From: Seohaeicola zhoushanensis
GTDB lineage: Bacteria; Pseudomonadota; Alphaproteobacteria; Rhodobacterales; Rhodobacteraceae
Reading direction: 5' to 3'
DNA: 64,000 nt
Assembly: GCF_014656415.1 (NCBI RefSeq)
Contig: NZ_BNCJ01000005.1
Span: 68,104 to 132,103, forward strand
Shown: positions 11,570 to 19,335 of the stretch, piece by piece
How positions within the stretch are numbered: the stretch's first letter is position 1
Layout: every line of letters begins with the position of its first letter
The notes under the pieces: model-generated
Database searches by the model: none
Told to the model about the DNA's origin: nothing
The model's input: only the letters and a program-made list of their open reading frames with translations
Program-made: the position numbers and the translations under genes

Positions 11570-12379
11570 ATGTTCCGCCAAGCCCTGACCCGTCCGCTGT
11601 TCGCGGCTGTCATCGCAAGCCTCGTCCCTTTCTCCGCGCTTGCCGCGCCCTGCGGCAATACCGGTGCCGGCTTTGCCGCCTGGAAGGCGGATTTCGCCGC
11701 CCAGGCCAAGCGGTCCGGCGTGAAGAAACGCGGTCTCGACGCGCTGGCGCAGGCGCAATATGCCACCCGCACCATCGCCGCCGATCGCGGCCAGAAGAGC
11801 TTCAAATACACGCTCGAGAAATTCATGCAGGTGCGCGGCGCCGAGGCGATCGTCTCGCAGGGCCGCAAGCGGCTGCGCGCCAACCCCGCCTTCTACCAGG
11901 CGCTCGAGGCGCAATACGGCGTGCCCGCCGGCATCCTACTCACCCTGCACGGGATGGAAACCGGCTTCGGCAATTTCATGGGCGACAGCCAGATCGTCTC
12001 GGCCATCGTCACCCTGGCCTATGACTGCCGCCGCTCGGACTTCTTCATCCCCCATGCCATCGGGGCGCTGAAGCTGGTCGACCAGGGCTCGATCACCACG
12101 GCCACGCTGGGCGCCAAGCATGGCGAGCTTGGCCATACCCAGTTCCTGCCGGGCAATGCGCTGGAATATGGCGTCGACGGCACCGGCGACGGGCGTGTCG
12201 ATTTCTACAACCTGACCGATGCGATGGCCTCGACCGCCAACTTCCTGCGCGCCAAGGGCTGGCAAAAGGGCAAGGGCTATCAACCCGGCCAGCCGAACTT
12301 CAAGGTGATCCAGGCCTGGAACGGGGCTTCGGTCTACCAGCAGGCCATCGCCATCATGGCTGCCCGGATCGACGGCTGA
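11570..12379 (+). CDS. MltB-type lytic murein transglycosylase
   Basis: A 269-residue peptidoglycan-cleaving enzyme of the MltB/SLT_2 family, exported by a signal peptide (residues 1-25, ending LAA-AP). Features of the family are seen in order: a helical N-terminal part with KSFKYTLEKFMQVRGAEAI, the catalytic Glu in TLHGMETGFGNFMG, and ELGHTQFLPGNALEYGVDG, which lines the active site. The FLPGNALEYGVDGTGDGRVD region carries a D-G-D-G pattern like the calcium site of MltB-type enzymes. There is no lipobox, so it should be soluble in the periplasm. No C-terminal peptidoglycan-binding domain is present, unlike many MltB-like proteins. It sits between two membrane-anchored unknowns. Confidence 0.87.
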   Translation: MFRQALTRPLFAAVIASLVPFSALAAPCGNTGAGFAAWKADFAAQAKRSGVKKRGLDALAQAQYATRTIAADRGQKSFKYTLEKFMQVRGAEAIVSQGRKRLRANPAFYQALEAQYGVPAGILLTLHGMETGFGNFMGDSQIVSAIVTLAYDCRRSDFFIPHAIGALKLVDQGSITTATLGAKHGELGHTQFLPGNALEYGVDGTGDGRVDFYNLTDAMASTANFLRAKGWQKGKGYQPGQPNFKVIQAWNGASVYQQAIAIMAARIDG

Positions 12380-12577
12380 GTGCCGCGAATTTGCGACGAT
12401 TTTGCCGCAATTCTGCCGCAGAAACTCAAAACGCTCTGAATACAAAGCGTTTCCGTATCGGCGCCAATTCGCCGAAGCCGGCCCGACTCCCGGATTGTTC
12501 CGCTTGCCGTGACACAGAATCTCCCAGCTTTTCGGTCAGATTCCTGTCACAGGCCACGGAATATCAGGGGTGATAAG

Positions 12578-13384
12578 ATGACGAATACATGCAGCTATCA
12601 CGGCGGGCTGGTGATGTTCGCCTCCGAAGAGGAGATGCTCGAACGATTGTCGCGCATCGCTGCGACATCGCTGGAAGATTACGGCCACCCGGTGGAAAAG
12701 AGCGCGCTGATCGACGCATGCACTGCCCGCGTGGTGTCCAGCCGCTACGCGATCAAGCTCTCGCTGACCCAGGACCTGGTGCCAGGCGAAGACGGCCAGC
12801 GCGGTCTCAGGTTCGAGAACTTCCGCCTGGTCACGCCGGCCGAACGCCAGCACCGCGTGGTGATCGAACTCTTTCCCGCCGATACCCGCCGCGACGACCG
12901 CGAAATCTCCGAATTGCTGATGGTCGTCATGCTATATCGCGCGGCGCATGAATTCGATGTCCAGATGATCGAATGGCTCGACCCGCTGACGCTGCTGACC
13001 ACCGCCGAGTTCCTGACGGCCTTTGCAAACGTCGGGCCGAACCTGGTTCCCCTGCGCGTCGGCCATGCGAATATCAACGACGACCGCTTCGCGCCCGAGG
13101 ACGAAATCGCGCTCCATGCCCCGGAGGAAAGCGCCTTCGTCGTGCATCTCGAAGCGGTCGAGGTCGACCCCGACCAGAGCGACGTGCGCCGGCTGGCGAT
13201 CTGGGGAATGACCTGCACGCTCGCCACGCTCTCCACACCCGTCGCCCTCTCCATGGCCGCAGTGAACCTGGTGCGGGGCGAGGATTTCAGGTTGAATACC
13301 CATGTGCTGGCGCTGACCGGCTTCCTGGTCATGCTGCAAAGCACAGGCGCGCTCGCCAGCGCCATCGCGGTACTGCCGCTCTGA
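12578..13384 (+). CDS. Uncharacterised protein with C-terminal hydrophobic segments
   Basis: A 268-residue protein I do not recognise. Residues 1-200 look like a soluble alpha-beta region with RYAIKLSLTQDLVPGEDG, LLMVVMLYRAAHEFDVQM and AFVVHLEAVEVDPDQSDVRR. Two hydrophobic stretches follow, at about 210-228 (TLATLSTPVALSMAAVNLV) and 240-266 (VLALTGFLVMLQSTGALASA). The order of motifs parallels the gene at 10379: a strand with V/I-S-L, a helix with L-x-x-x-A, and V-x-x-L/I-E-x-x-E before the membrane part. They may be distant relatives. The ATG at 12578 follows a weak ggggtgataag leader; an upstream ATG at 12509 is less likely. Confidence 0.6.
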   Translation: MTNTCSYHGGLVMFASEEEMLERLSRIAATSLEDYGHPVEKSALIDACTARVVSSRYAIKLSLTQDLVPGEDGQRGLRFENFRLVTPAERQHRVVIELFPADTRRDDREISELLMVVMLYRAAHEFDVQMIEWLDPLTLLTTAEFLTAFANVGPNLVPLRVGHANINDDRFAPEDEIALHAPEESAFVVHLEAVEVDPDQSDVRRLAIWGMTCTLATLSTPVALSMAAVNLVRGEDFRLNTHVLALTGFLVMLQSTGALASAIAVLPL

Positions 13385-13752
13385 GAATGACGGTTTGGCC
13401 GGGCACCTGCAGTCCCGGCCGAACCGCTTGTGGCGCGTTTGAGAAACGTCCCCGGACCCCAACACCCATCATCAGCAACGCATCGGGGCTGCTGCCCCCT
13501 CGGCTTGAGTGTCTGCCCCGGAGCAGGAGTCTCCCCCGAAGCCAAGGTATTTGGAAAGAAGAGAGGCAGCGGGCGCGTCCTGCTGCTTCTCTTCTTTTCA
13601 AATACTCGAAAAACGCCGCACGGCGGCGGTCCGGGCCGAGCTGGGGCTCGATGCCCCCCGAGGCCCGCGCTTCGCGAACAGGATAAGTTGTTGCCGCGAA
13701 CCATCTGGAAGTGAGGGGATATCCGGGTTTCGCCCACAGGGTTACCCCCAGG
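13385..13752. repeat. Gene-free region with a full palindromic repeat element
   Basis: These 368 bp hold no convincing gene. At 13485-13499 there is a GGGG-ctgctg-CCCC stem. At 13547-13605 lies a long near-perfect palindrome: GTATTTG-ga-AAGAAGAGA-g-GCAGC on the left and its complement GCTGC-TTCTCTTCTTTTCAAATAC on the right, around a GC-rich centre. The same element occurs at 22299-22362 and in half form at 9695-9720. Transcribed, it would fold into a hairpin of more than 20 bp. It lies where two genes converge, so termination or mRNA 3'-end protection is possible. Confidence 0.7.
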
Positions 13753-14613
13753 CTATCGCACCCTGTCCAGCAGGCGTTGCAGGTGGCCGGGAACGTCGCG
13801 CGCCGACATCTCGGTCTCGCGCACCAGCCGGTCGAAGTGGCCGGTGAAGGAGGCGATGCGGTTTCGGTCGCGGAAGGCCAGGTAATGACCGCCCGCATAG
13901 AAGACGCAGAGCAGCGGGCCGAAGATGGTGATCGGCGCCGAGTAGAGCCGGCGTGAATCGAAGAGGTAGAGGCGGAGGCGCGGGTAAAGCTGGTCGTAAA
14001 GGTCGAGCAGGTGCCGGATCTGCTCCCGGCGCAGCGCCGCCGGCAGGCCGGCGTAATAGCCCGAGGCCTCGGCGAAGCTCTGCAGTTCGGTGATCGGGAT
14101 GGCGATCTCGTAGTCCGACCCGGCGCTGCGCATCCATTGCAGCCGGTCTTCCGAGGCGCCGATGGCCTGGTCGGCAGTGCGCCCGAGGTGCGGGCGGTAT
14201 TCCCATTCCAGGATGGCGCGGGTCTTGAGCATGTCCGGCAGCGCCGCCGGCACATGGCGGATCTTGTAGCCCGCCGCCTCGCGGTGCCAGGCAAAGATCC
14301 TCTCGTCGATCAGCGCGCGCGGCGCCTCGGTCAGCGAGAGGCTTCCGGCCAGCAGTTCCGCCGCGCTCTCGCGCCGGTCGGAGAGCGAGAGCAGCCAGTC
14401 GGCCGAGACCCCCAGCGCCCCGGCGCAGGCACCGACCAGGTGCGCGTTGGGCAGCCGCGCGCCATCGTCGGTCAACAGCTGCGAGATGGTCGAACGGTCG
14501 ACCCCGATGGCGCGCGCCAGGGCGCTTTGCGTGGTGCCGGACTGCTGCAGCGCCAGCTGCAGGCGGCTGCGGAAATTGGCGGCGCGGTCGCGTTTGTCGA
14601 TCTTTATGCTCAT
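13753..14613 (-). CDS. XRE-family helix-turn-helix transcriptional regulator
   Basis: A 286-residue regulator with an N-terminal XRE/Cro helix-turn-helix at residues about 14-75 (SGTTQSALARAIGVDRSTIS, then a second helix pair). The remaining 200 residues form a ligand-binding-like domain with no family I can name; it contains the aromatic segment GSDYEIAIPITELQSF and SAPITIFGPLLCVFYAGGHY. It is divergently transcribed from a fatty acid desaturase gene across about 106 bp, so control of that gene and of itself is likely. The start MSIKIDKRDRAANFRSRLQ fits the domain boundary. The HTH call is firm; the effector is unknown. Confidence 0.85.
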   Translation of the reverse strand: MSIKIDKRDRAANFRSRLQLALQQSGTTQSALARAIGVDRSTISQLLTDDGARLPNAHLVGACAGALGVSADWLLSLSDRRESAAELLAGSLSLTEAPRALIDERIFAWHREAAGYKIRHVPAALPDMLKTRAILEWEYRPHLGRTADQAIGASEDRLQWMRSAGSDYEIAIPITELQSFAEASGYYAGLPAALRREQIRHLLDLYDQLYPRLRLYLFDSRRLYSAPITIFGPLLCVFYAGGHYLAFRDRNRIASFTGHFDRLVRETEMSARDVPGHLQRLLDRVR

Positions 14614-14719
14614 GCGCTGATTTATATCACATCTGTTGGCATATGTTCACCATATTCCGGATTATCACCTCGGCGGAAATATGCTCCCTTATCCACAGGG
14701 ACAGAATTCCGGGGAACGG
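14614..14719. promoter_or_regulatory. Divergent promoter region of XRE regulator and desaturase
   Basis: This 106-bp region between two divergent genes is clearly more AT-rich than its surroundings. CATAT occurs twice in direct orientation at 14640-14644 and 14651-14655, separated by six bases, and an ATATCAC tract precedes it. These could be operator half-sites for the XRE protein. No clear -35/-10 pair can be called. Confidence 0.4.
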
Positions 14720-15637
14720 ATGACAAGCATGACGGGACCACGCGGCGCAGTCCGCGTGCAGGCTATCGAATGGCCGACGGTGGCGCTGATCGTCGCCTGC
14801 TACGCGGGATGGGCGCTGGCGCTGTTCTGGCTCGCGCCGCGGATGCCGCTGCTGGCGATACCGGTTACGGCGGTGATGATCGCGCTCCATGCCTCTCTGA
14901 TCCATGAAGTTCTTCACGGCCACCCCACCCCGGCGATCTGGCTGAACGAGCTGGTGATGCGGCTGCCGCTGAACCTGCTCTACCCCTATTGCCGCTTCCG
15001 CGACCTGCACCTGGCGCATCACCGCGATGCCCGCCTGACCGATCCTTACGACGATCCGGAGAGCAATTACCTCGACCCGGCGGTCTGGGCGGCGATGCCT
15101 GGCTGGCTGCGGGCGCTGTTGCGCTTCAACAACACACTGGCCGGCCGCATGCTGGTCGGGCCGGTGGTGGGCACCTGGTGTTTCCTGCGCAGCGAGTGGA
15201 AACTGGCGCGGGCCGACCGCGCCATCGCCCTGGCCTGGGCGCTGCACCTGCTGGGCGTGGTCCTGGTGCTCTGGATCGTGGTCGTCTCGCCGATGTCGGT
15301 GCCGGCCTACCTCGCCGCCGTCTATATCGCCGTCGCCCTTCTGAAGATCCGCACCTTCCTCGAGCACCAGGCCCATGACAAGCCGCGCGGGCGGTCGGTG
15401 GTGGTCGAGGATCGCGGGCCGCTGGCGCTGCTCTTCCTCAACAACAACTTCCACGTCGTGCACCACATGAACCCGAGTGTCGCCTGGTACCACCTGCCGG
15501 CGCTCTACCGGTCGGGCAAGGCGCGCTTCCTCACCTATAACGAGGGTTATGTCTTCCGCTCCTACGGCGAGGTGTTCCGGCGCTATTTCCTCAGGACCAA
15601 GGATCCGGTGGCGCATCCGCTCTGGCGGAAGGACTGA
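14720..15637 (+). CDS. Membrane fatty acid desaturase family protein
   Basis: A 305-residue di-iron membrane desaturase. The three histidine clusters are visible in order: HEVLHGH (residues 62-68 region), HLAHHRD (about 95-101), and HVVHHMNP (about 250-257), matching the HxxxH/HxxHH/HxxHH scheme. Several hydrophobic helices lie between them. Substrates for this family include acyl-lipids, sphingolipids and carotenoids; the sequence does not settle which. The ATG at 14720 is preceded by gggga; ATG codons at 14636 and 14729 are alternatives. It is divergent from an XRE regulator and 21 bp upstream of an EamA transporter, with which it may be cotranscribed. A second, different desaturase lies at 56152. 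Confidence 0.85.
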   Translation: MTSMTGPRGAVRVQAIEWPTVALIVACYAGWALALFWLAPRMPLLAIPVTAVMIALHASLIHEVLHGHPTPAIWLNELVMRLPLNLLYPYCRFRDLHLAHHRDARLTDPYDDPESNYLDPAVWAAMPGWLRALLRFNNTLAGRMLVGPVVGTWCFLRSEWKLARADRAIALAWALHLLGVVLVLWIVVVSPMSVPAYLAAVYIAVALLKIRTFLEHQAHDKPRGRSVVVEDRGPLALLFLNNNFHVVHHMNPSVAWYHLPALYRSGKARFLTYNEGYVFRSYGEVFRRYFLRTKDPVAHPLWRKD

Positions 15638-15658
15638 ATCGCGTGCATTGAAGGGGCC

Positions 15659-16558
15659 ATGAGCCTCTGGATCCCCGTCACCCTCGCCGCCGCCGTCTTC
15701 CAGACATTGCGGTTCATGCTGCAGAAACTGCTGAGCGGAAGCCGCCTCAGCGTTGGCGGTGCGACCTTCGCGCGCTTCGCCTATTCGGCGCCGCTGGTGA
15801 TCGGCGGGCTGCTGGCCTGGTCGGCGATCAGCGGGCGGCCGATCCCGCAGGTGGGCGCGCATTTCTGGATCTATGCCGCCATCGGCGGGCTGACGCAGAT
15901 CCTCGCCACGGTCTGCGTGGTCATGCTGTTCAAGCAGCGCAATTTCGCGGTGGGCATCACCTTCAAGAAGACCGAGGTGATCCAGACCGCGCTGGTCGGT
16001 TTCCTGATCCTGGGCGAGGGCATCAGCACCGCCGCTCTCGGGGCCATCGTGATCGGGCTGGTCGGCGTGCTGCTGCTGTCGCGCTCGCCCGACTCGCAGG
16101 ATGGCTGGTGGCGCCAGCTGACCGGGCGCGCGCCGCTGATCGGGCTGGCCTCGGGCGTGCTCTTCGCCTTCTCCGCCGTCACCTATCGCGGCGCCTCGCT
16201 CGAGGTCGAGGCCGAGCCGGTGCTGCGCGCGGCCGTGACGCTGGCGGCCGTGGTGGGGATGCAGTTCATCGCCATGGGCCTCTGGCTAGCCTGGCGCGAA
16301 AAGGGCCAGATCACCGCGGTCTGGCGCGCGCGCCGCACCGCCGCCTGGGTCGGGCTGACCAGTCTCGGCGGCTCGTTCTGCTGGTTCCTCGCCTTCACAC
16401 TGCAGAACGCCGCCTATGTCAACGCGCTCGGCCAGGTCGAGATGGTGCTGAGCCTTCTCGCCTCGGTGCTGTTCTTTCGCGAGAAGATCACCGGGCGCGA
16501 GATCGGCGGCATGGCCCTGCTGGGCCTGTCGATCCTGATCCTGGTGCTGGTGATCTGA
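15659..16558 (+). CDS. EamA/DMT-superfamily transporter
   Basis: A 299-residue inner-membrane protein with about ten hydrophobic segments arranged as two EamA repeats, the plan of drug/metabolite transporters. The repeats are seen in the parallel ends of each half: FKKTEVIQTALVGFLILGEG at about 101-120, and LGQVEMVLSLLASVLFFREK near 261-280; both have the conserved E before a turn. The substrate cannot be inferred. It starts 21 bp after the desaturase stop codon and converges on the NUDIX gene with only six bases between stop codons. Confidence 0.88.
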   Translation: MSLWIPVTLAAAVFQTLRFMLQKLLSGSRLSVGGATFARFAYSAPLVIGGLLAWSAISGRPIPQVGAHFWIYAAIGGLTQILATVCVVMLFKQRNFAVGITFKKTEVIQTALVGFLILGEGISTAALGAIVIGLVGVLLLSRSPDSQDGWWRQLTGRAPLIGLASGVLFAFSAVTYRGASLEVEAEPVLRAAVTLAAVVGMQFIAMGLWLAWREKGQITAVWRARRTAAWVGLTSLGGSFCWFLAFTLQNAAYVNALGQVEMVLSLLASVLFFREKITGREIGGMALLGLSILILVLVI

Positions 16559-16564
16559 GCCGGC

Positions 16565-17260
16565 TTAATCCGGCTGGGCATAGCCCTTGAGGCGCAGGAA
16601 CAGGCTCTCTTCCGCGCCGTTGCGCAGGTAGGGCACATTGGCCGGCGGGCTGGTGTCATGCACCCGCGCGGCCACCTCTGCCAGCGCCACCTCGGTCACG
16701 AAGGGCAGATCGAAGCGGCGCGCCTCGGTCAGCGGGATCCACTGCAGGTGCGACAGCTCGTCGGTGGCATGGGTGAAATCGTCGAGATCGCCCTGGATCA
16801 GATCGGCATCGACCAGGAAGAAGCGCGCATCGAAGCGCCGCGGTCGGCCCGGCGGGGTCAGTGCGCGGAAGACGAACTGCAGCCCGGCGGCCGAGGGCAG
16901 ATGCCCAGTCGCGGCATAGGTGCGCCAGTCCTCGGGAATCTCCTCCTGCCAGGCGCCGGGGATGCCGAGCACCAGGCCGGTCTCCTCCCAGAGTTCGCGG
17001 ATCGCGGCAAGCGCCAGGATGTCCTGCATGTCGGGCTCGGAATCCTCGCCGAGGCGGGCGTGGCAGACCGGGGGCAGCGGTTCGGCGAGCGAAACCGCGG
17101 CGTCGGCGCGGTCCACCGCGCCGCCGGGAAAGACGAACTTGTTGGGCATGAACGCGGCGGAGGCGCCGCGCTGGCCCATCAGGATGGACGGGGTGGTGTA
17201 TCGGTCGCGCAGGACGATCACGGTTGCCGCGTTTCTGACGGCGGTCTTGTCTTCGGTCAT
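16565..17260 (-). CDS. NUDIX hydrolase
   Basis: A 231-residue NUDIX-fold hydrolase. The substrate side begins AATVIVLRDRYTTPSILMG. The Nudix box is recognisable but interrupted: the G of FVFPGGAVD is followed by an insert before the helix AAIRELWEETGLVLG (RELxEETGxxxG), which provides the magnesium-binding glutamates. This long insert between strand and box is usual for the CoA-pyrophosphatase-like/NUDT19-like group in alphaproteobacteria. The exact substrate is unknown. The ATG at 17260 was chosen because the frame upstream lacks family similarity. It is 17 bp downstream of the DUF983 gene, likely one operon. Confidence 0.88.
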   Translation of the reverse strand: MTEDKTAVRNAATVIVLRDRYTTPSILMGQRGASAAFMPNKFVFPGGAVDRADAAVSLAEPLPPVCHARLGEDSEPDMQDILALAAIRELWEETGLVLGIPGAWQEEIPEDWRTYAATGHLPSAAGLQFVFRALTPPGRPRRFDARFFLVDADLIQGDLDDFTHATDELSHLQWIPLTEARRFDLPFVTEVALAEVAARVHDTSPPANVPYLRNGAEESLFLRLKGYAQPD

Positions 17261-17277
17261 GGTCCCTCGACGCCGGG

Positions 17278-17679
17278 TCAGGCCGGGCTGCCGAATCCGT
17301 TCAGCTGCCGGGCCCACTGGTAGGCGACGATCGCCCCCTTCAGCCGGGGCAGAAGGTAGAGCGATAGCGCGGCGCAGCCAACCGAAAAAATGGTAAAGAG
17401 CGTCAGCGGCTCGGGGCGCCAGGTCTCGAAGACGAAGAGCAGCAGCGGCGCCATAAGGTGGCCGACGATCAGGATCGTCAGATAGGCCGGCCCATCGTCG
17501 GCCCGGTGGTGGTGCAGTTCCTGCCGGCAGACGCTGCAGCTGTCGGCCACCTTCAGATAGCCCTTCAGCAGCGGGCCGCTGCCGCAATTCGGGCACTTGC
17601 GCCGCCAGCCGCGCAGCAGCGCGGGACGCAGGGGGCGATCATCGGCCGCAACGGCCTCTACAATACTTTGGTCAGTCAT
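17278..17679 (-). CDS. DUF983 family zinc-ribbon membrane protein
   Basis: A 133-residue DUF983 protein. Residues about 28-53 contain two CxxC pairs, CPNCGSGPLLKGYLKVADSC and SCSVCRQEL, which look like a zinc ribbon. Two transmembrane helices follow (YLTILIVGHLMAPLLLFV and LFTIFSVGCAALSLYLL). The family function is unknown; homologues often lie near NUDIX or cytochrome oxidase genes. The ATG at 17679 begins MTDQSIVEAV; the frame is open further upstream but reads into the divergent EF-hand promoter region. The NUDIX gene follows at 17 bp. Confidence 0.87.
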   Translation of the reverse strand: MTDQSIVEAVAADDRPLRPALLRGWRRKCPNCGSGPLLKGYLKVADSCSVCRQELHHHRADDGPAYLTILIVGHLMAPLLLFVFETWRPEPLTLFTIFSVGCAALSLYLLPRLKGAIVAYQWARQLNGFGSPA

Positions 17680-17874
17680 GTTCGCGAGTCTCCAGAACCC
17701 GCAACATAGGCATATCGGCGGCGGGACAAAGTGGTCAGAATGTCCGTGCGTCGGGATGTCGCAAAACGCCGCGTGAAATTTTCTGCGCCTCCCCGCGACG
17801 GAAACCCGGGCGAGCCGCGTAAGAGAAGCATGGTCGGAGCGAGACAGCCCGGCAGGTTGAGAAGGAAGAGACGA

Positions 17875-18363
17875 ATGAAGAAAGCACATCTGATCGCAGT
17901 TCTGGCCGCAGGCGCCCTGTCGCTCGGCGCTGGTGCGGTTCTGGCCAAGGGCCCCGGCTTCCCGATGCGCGGCGGTCATGTCGACTTCGAGTCGCTCGAC
18001 ACCGACGGCAACGGCGAGATCACCCGCGAAGAGATCCAGGCCAAGGCACAGGCGCGCTTCTCCGAGACCGACGCCAATGGCGACGGCAAGCTCGACGCGG
18101 CCGAACTGACCGCCGAGATGAACAAGCGCACCGAAGAGCGCGTGCAGGCGATGATCAAGAACCTCGACAAGGACGGCGACGGCGTGCTCAGCGCCGAGGA
18201 AATGCCGCAGGCCAGCCGTGGGGCGAAGATGTTCGACCGGATTGATGCCGACAGCAACGGCACCATCTCGAAAGAGGAATTCGCCCAGATGAAGGACCGG
18301 ATGCGCGAGCACAAGGACGGGATGGGCAAGCATCGCGACGAGATGCACAAGCCGAAGAACTGA
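17875..18363 (+). CDS. Secreted EF-hand calcium-binding protein
   Basis: A 162-residue protein with a signal peptide (MKKAHLIAVLAAGALSLG, cleavage after about residue 24) and four EF-hand loops: DTDGNGEITREE (42-53), DANGDGKLDAAE (66-77), DKDGDGVLSAEE (98-109) and DADSNGTISKEE (124-135). All four have the D-x-D-x-G layout and a terminal Glu, so all could bind calcium. The C-terminus is rich in Met, His and Lys (MREHKDGMGKHRDEMHK), which might bind other metals. The next gene, an ECF sigma factor, starts five bases after the stop, followed by a putative anti-sigma factor and a metal sensor, so the protein is probably part of, or controlled by, that sigma system. The ATG at 17875 has a gaaggaag ribosome binding site. 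Confidence 0.88.
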   Translation: MKKAHLIAVLAAGALSLGAGAVLAKGPGFPMRGGHVDFESLDTDGNGEITREEIQAKAQARFSETDANGDGKLDAAELTAEMNKRTEERVQAMIKNLDKDGDGVLSAEEMPQASRGAKMFDRIDADSNGTISKEEFAQMKDRMREHKDGMGKHRDEMHKPKN

Positions 18364-18368
18364 CATTC

Positions 18369-18983
18369 GTGGCAGCACCTGCCAGGATAATCGAAGCCCC
18401 GGACGACTCCTCGGTCCGGGGCGACGAGGAGGCGGCCCTTCTGGCCGCCTTCGCGTCGGGCGACCGCCAGGCGGCGGCGCAGCTGACGGCGCGGCTGGGG
18501 CCGCGGACCTTCGGGCTGGCGCTGCGGCTGCTGGGGGATCGTGCCGAGGCAGAGGATGTCGCGCAGGAAGCGATGCTGCGCCTCTGGCGGATCGCGCCGG
18601 ACTGGCGGCACGGCGAGGCGCGGGTTTCGACCTGGCTCTACCGGGTGACGCTGAACCTGGTGACCGACCGCCGGCGGCGGTCGCGAGGCCGGATGGCGGC
18701 GCTGGACGAGGTCGCCGAACCCGCAGATCCGGCGCCAGGCGCCGCGCGGCGGATGCTCGACGCGCAACGCCACGATGCGCTGCAGGTCGCGCTGATGCAG
18801 CTGCCCGAGCGGCAGCGCGAGGCGGTTGTCCTGCGTCACATCGAGGAACTGGCGAACCCGGAGATTGCCGGGATCATGGAAATCAGCACCGAGGCGGTCG
18901 AGAGCCTGACCGCCCGGGGCAAACGGGCGCTGGCGGCGATCCTCGCCGGGCAGCGCGCAGAACTGGGGTATGACGATGACTGA
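18369..18983 (+). CDS. ECF-type RNA polymerase sigma factor
   Basis: A 204-residue group IV sigma factor. Region 2 runs through LRLLGDRAEAEDVAQEAMLR and WLYRVTLNLVTDRRRR, the -10 recognition part. Region 4 is ALMQLPERQREAVVLRHIEE then IMEISTEAVESLTARGKRAL, the -35 helix-turn-helix. Between them is a short acidic linker. A GTG at 18369 is taken as start, five bases after the EF-hand stop codon. The next gene overlaps by 14 bp and encodes a one-pass membrane protein that should be the anti-sigma factor; a CnrX-like sensor follows. The layout resembles CnrYXH-type metal-responsive systems, but the identity of the signal is inference. Confidence 0.9.
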   Translation: MAAPARIIEAPDDSSVRGDEEAALLAAFASGDRQAAAQLTARLGPRTFGLALRLLGDRAEAEDVAQEAMLRLWRIAPDWRHGEARVSTWLYRVTLNLVTDRRRRSRGRMAALDEVAEPADPAPGAARRMLDAQRHDALQVALMQLPERQREAVVLRHIEELANPEIAGIMEISTEAVESLTARGKRALAAILAGQRAELGYDDD

Positions 18984-19335
18984 GCGCGAATTCGATACCG
19001 GTCCGCTTGACGACCTGTTCGCCGCCGCGCGCGCGGCGCCGCCGGCCTTGCCACCCGCCCTGGCAGCGCGAATGCTGGCGGATGCCGGCCGCGTGCTGGA
19101 CGAACGGCAGGCGCCCCGCCCCGCCATGCCCGGCTGGCGCGCGCAGCTGGCCGAGGCGATCGGCGGCTGGTTCGGTGTCGGCGGGCTTGCCGCCGCCTGT
19201 GCCGCCGGCCTCTGGATCGGCCTCGCCCCGCCCGCCGGCCTGCCCGACCCGGTCGGCCTCTTCGGACAGAGCCAGACCAGCTACGACCTTTTCCAGGGCA
19301 GTGACCTTGCCCTCGCCCTTTCGGAGGATGGATGA
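18970..19335 (+). CDS. Putative anti-sigma factor, single-pass membrane protein
   Basis: A 121-residue protein with a soluble N-terminal 60 residues (EFDTGPLDDLFAAARAAPPA), one transmembrane helix at about 69-88 (VGGLAAACAAGLWIGLAPPA) and a periplasmic tail of about 33 residues. It overlaps the sigma gene by 14 bp and the metal-sensor gene by four (ATGA), so translation is coupled. This size, topology and position are those of anti-sigma factors such as CnrY, though no zinc-finger ZAS motif (HxxxCxxC) is present. The start may be at 18970 or 18976. The function is inferred from context. Confidence 0.65.
   Translation: MTMTEREFDTGPLDDLFAAARAAPPALPPALAARMLADAGRVLDERQAPRPAMPGWRAQLAEAIGGWFGVGGLAAACAAGLWIGLAPPAGLPDPVGLFGQSQTSYDLFQGSDLALALSEDG

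Noticed and set aside
14640-14655. CATAT direct repeat as a proven XRE operator
   Set aside because: Two five-base copies in an AT-rich promoter are expected by chance; recorded only as a possibility in the promoter entry.
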